A DNA stretch of 6,686 bases from Candidatus Woesearchaeota archaeon. GTDB lineage: Archaea; Nanobdellota; Nanobdellia; Woesearchaeales; SKIA01. The position numbers and the translations under genes were made by a program. The stretch lies in the NCBI GenBank assembly GCA_007128245.1, contig SKXU01000109.1:1-6686 (forward strand). Reading direction: 5' to 3'. Below the pieces are notes generated by a model that was not told the DNA's origin, did not search any database, and was given only the letters and a program-made list of their open reading frames with translations. Below, piece after piece: positions 5,686 through 6,686 of this stretch (the first letter of the stretch is position 1; the number at the start of each line of letters is the position of its first letter).

Positions 5686-5687
5686 AG
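5672..5687 (+). promoter_or_regulatory. Probable BRE/TATA promoter of the Nudix-like gene
   Basis: CACAAAT (5672-5678) matches the BRE consensus cRnAAnt, and TTATTAAG (5680-5687) is a weak TATA box centred about 24 bp before ATG 5708. No Shine-Dalgarno sequence precedes that ATG, consistent with leaderless translation and transcription independent of the regulator gene. Confidence 0.45.
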
Positions 5688-5707
5688 ATGTATCTCCTCA
5701 TCAGTGA

Positions 5708-6640
5708 ATGGCAAAAATTTCCATTGATCGCATTTCTGATGTACAAGTCAATCGTGTCGCTTCTGAGCGTACCCACCTCACTGAAGGTGCGGGCAGTTTA
5801 GACCGCAGAGTTCGCGAACGATATGAAAAAGCAGGATATCACCTAGCTCCCAAGTCTAAAGCCGAGGCGCAGGCCCGCGGGCAACGTCATTTTAACGGGT
5901 TAATGAGTTCTTTTCCTCGTCTGGCAGTGTATCCGAGCGATAATGGTGCTACCGTGTCTGTAGATATCATGCCAACGCGCTATCTCGTCGGGCAAGCGGC
6001 TCGAGACGTGATTAGCGCTGAACAGTTATCTTTTGAGCAAGCGCAAGAGATGAGTCCTCGCATGGCAAATGTTTCTCTTCTTGTTCCTGTGCGCATGAAT
6101 AACCAGTACGGCTTACTGTCCCAAATCAAGGGAGACGCGCTCGGTAGCGGACAACTGCACGCGGCACTTGCGGCAGGAAATGTGAGCGCGAAGTATTTGC
6201 ACTCCGAGCACCCGCTTGTGACAACATTACAACATGAAACGTCAGAGGAGGTGGGAATTAATCTTGCCCAGCTCGATTCTACGTCCTTTGTCTTTCTTAT
6301 CGATGAGGCCACCACCGGTCAAGTCAATTTTGCTTCGATTAGTCAAGGAGCTGATATGGATGCAATATTGGGTGCATATGAAGCTTCTGTGCGCCAAAAG
6401 CTCGGTGGCCAGCTGTCGCTCGAAGTTGCAGCACTTGCATATCTTCCTATCGCATCTCTCGCGTTTATCCCCTTGGAGGGTACACAGGGTCTTGCGGATA
6501 TCGAAACATTTGTGCCCACAAAGGACGGTTTAGAATCCCGAGTACGCACTACGGGAATCCGACCGTACACCCAAGCTGTTGTGGAGTTTATGCGAAGTCC
6601 AGAAAATAGACGCTATCTTCTTGAGCAATCAGGACTGTAG
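5708..6640 (+). CDS. Protein with a degenerate Nudix-like segment, function unknown
   Basis: This is a 310-residue soluble protein with no signal peptide or membrane segment. Residues about 120-260 suggest a Nudix fold: a strand VSLLVPVRMN (122-131), GLLSQIKG with a Gly-rich stretch after it (135-148), then LQHETSEEVGI (174-184), which fits the REUXEEXGU core of the Nudix box with His176 in place of Arg and Glu177, Glu180, Glu181 and Gly183 kept. The upstream G-x5-E half of the box is not recognisable, and about 20 residues differ in spacing, so hydrolysis of a nucleoside diphosphate compound is possible but unproven. Residues 1-115 hold a charged N-terminus (EAQARGQRHFNGL near 53-65) and a segment I cannot assign. 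The C-terminus (SPENRRYLLEQSGL) is helical. It may be convergent in motif only. It starts 47 bp after the regulator with its own promoter-like sequence, so a link to heat shock is not implied. Confidence 0.8.
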   Translation: MAKISIDRISDVQVNRVASERTHLTEGAGSLDRRVRERYEKAGYHLAPKSKAEAQARGQRHFNGLMSSFPRLAVYPSDNGATVSVDIMPTRYLVGQAARDVISAEQLSFEQAQEMSPRMANVSLLVPVRMNNQYGLLSQIKGDALGSGQLHAALAAGNVSAKYLHSEHPLVTTLQHETSEEVGINLAQLDSTSFVFLIDEATTGQVNFASISQGADMDAILGAYEASVRQKLGGQLSLEVAALAYLPIASLAFIPLEGTQGLADIETFVPTKDGLESRVRTTGIRPYTQAVVEFMRSPENRRYLLEQSGL

Positions 6641-6663
6641 TGCGGGCTGCGCTAAACAATACT

Positions 6664-6672
6664 AATATAAAC
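6664..6672 (+). promoter_or_regulatory. TATA-like sequence near the right edge
   Basis: AATATAAAC lies 24 bases after the stop codon of the Nudix-like gene and could be the promoter of a gene starting just beyond the window. There is no clear BRE and no gene to anchor it. The last 46 bases hold nothing else I can support, and there is no T-rich terminator. Confidence 0.25.
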
Positions 6673-6686
6673 ACTCTCTTCGAGAA

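Noticed and set aside
1..6686. tRNA genes, rRNA, CRISPR arrays, insertion sequences or attachment sites
   Set aside because: No cloverleaf, no regularly spaced repeats and no transposase or integrase were seen on either strand.

Overview
The window looks like a piece of an archaeal chromosome, most likely from a mesophilic or moderately thermophilic lineage such as a DPANN-type or uncultivated euryarchaeal group; the lineage is inference. The archaeal signs are a Cbf5-type pseudouridine synthase with a PUA domain, promoters built from TATA boxes (one with a perfect BRE match), start codons about 25 nt from TATA centres as in leaderless transcripts, and an oligo-T terminator. A DnaK/GrpE pair argues against a hyperthermophile, since most of those lack the Hsp70 system.

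Left part, minus strand. An unidentified gene (1-150) runs off the left edge. Its ATG overlaps the stop codon of cbf5 (147-2588). The cbf5 reading frame is interrupted by a 496-residue intein (594-2081) with Hint splicing blocks and a two-motif LAGLIDADG endonuclease. The intein sits inside the conserved TYIRKL segment of the synthase. Removing it leaves a 317-residue protein of normal Cbf5 layout. The intein is AT-richer than the exteins in the rows sampled.

Centre, minus strand. A compact heat-shock operon reads hsp20-like (4919-5158), grpE (4470-4922), dnaK (2651-4477). The genes overlap by 4 and 8 bp and the operon ends in an oligo-T tract at 2625-2647. No dnaJ is present in the window.

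Right part, plus strand. A 132-residue winged-helix (ArsR-like) protein (5262-5660) is divergently transcribed from the heat-shock operon. The 103-bp spacer holds two TATA boxes, a perfect 17-bp palindrome just downstream of the predicted start site of the hsp operon, and a second copy of that palindrome (one perfect half-site) between the TATA box and start codon of the regulator gene. This suggests a self-regulated heat-shock repressor circuit, analogous to Phr of Pyrococcus and HSR1 of Archaeoglobus but with a different operator. A 310-residue protein (5708-6640) with a degenerate Nudix-like segment follows.

The two points most worth follow-up are the intein in Cbf5 and the regulator/operator module controlling a minimal Hsp20-GrpE-DnaK operon.
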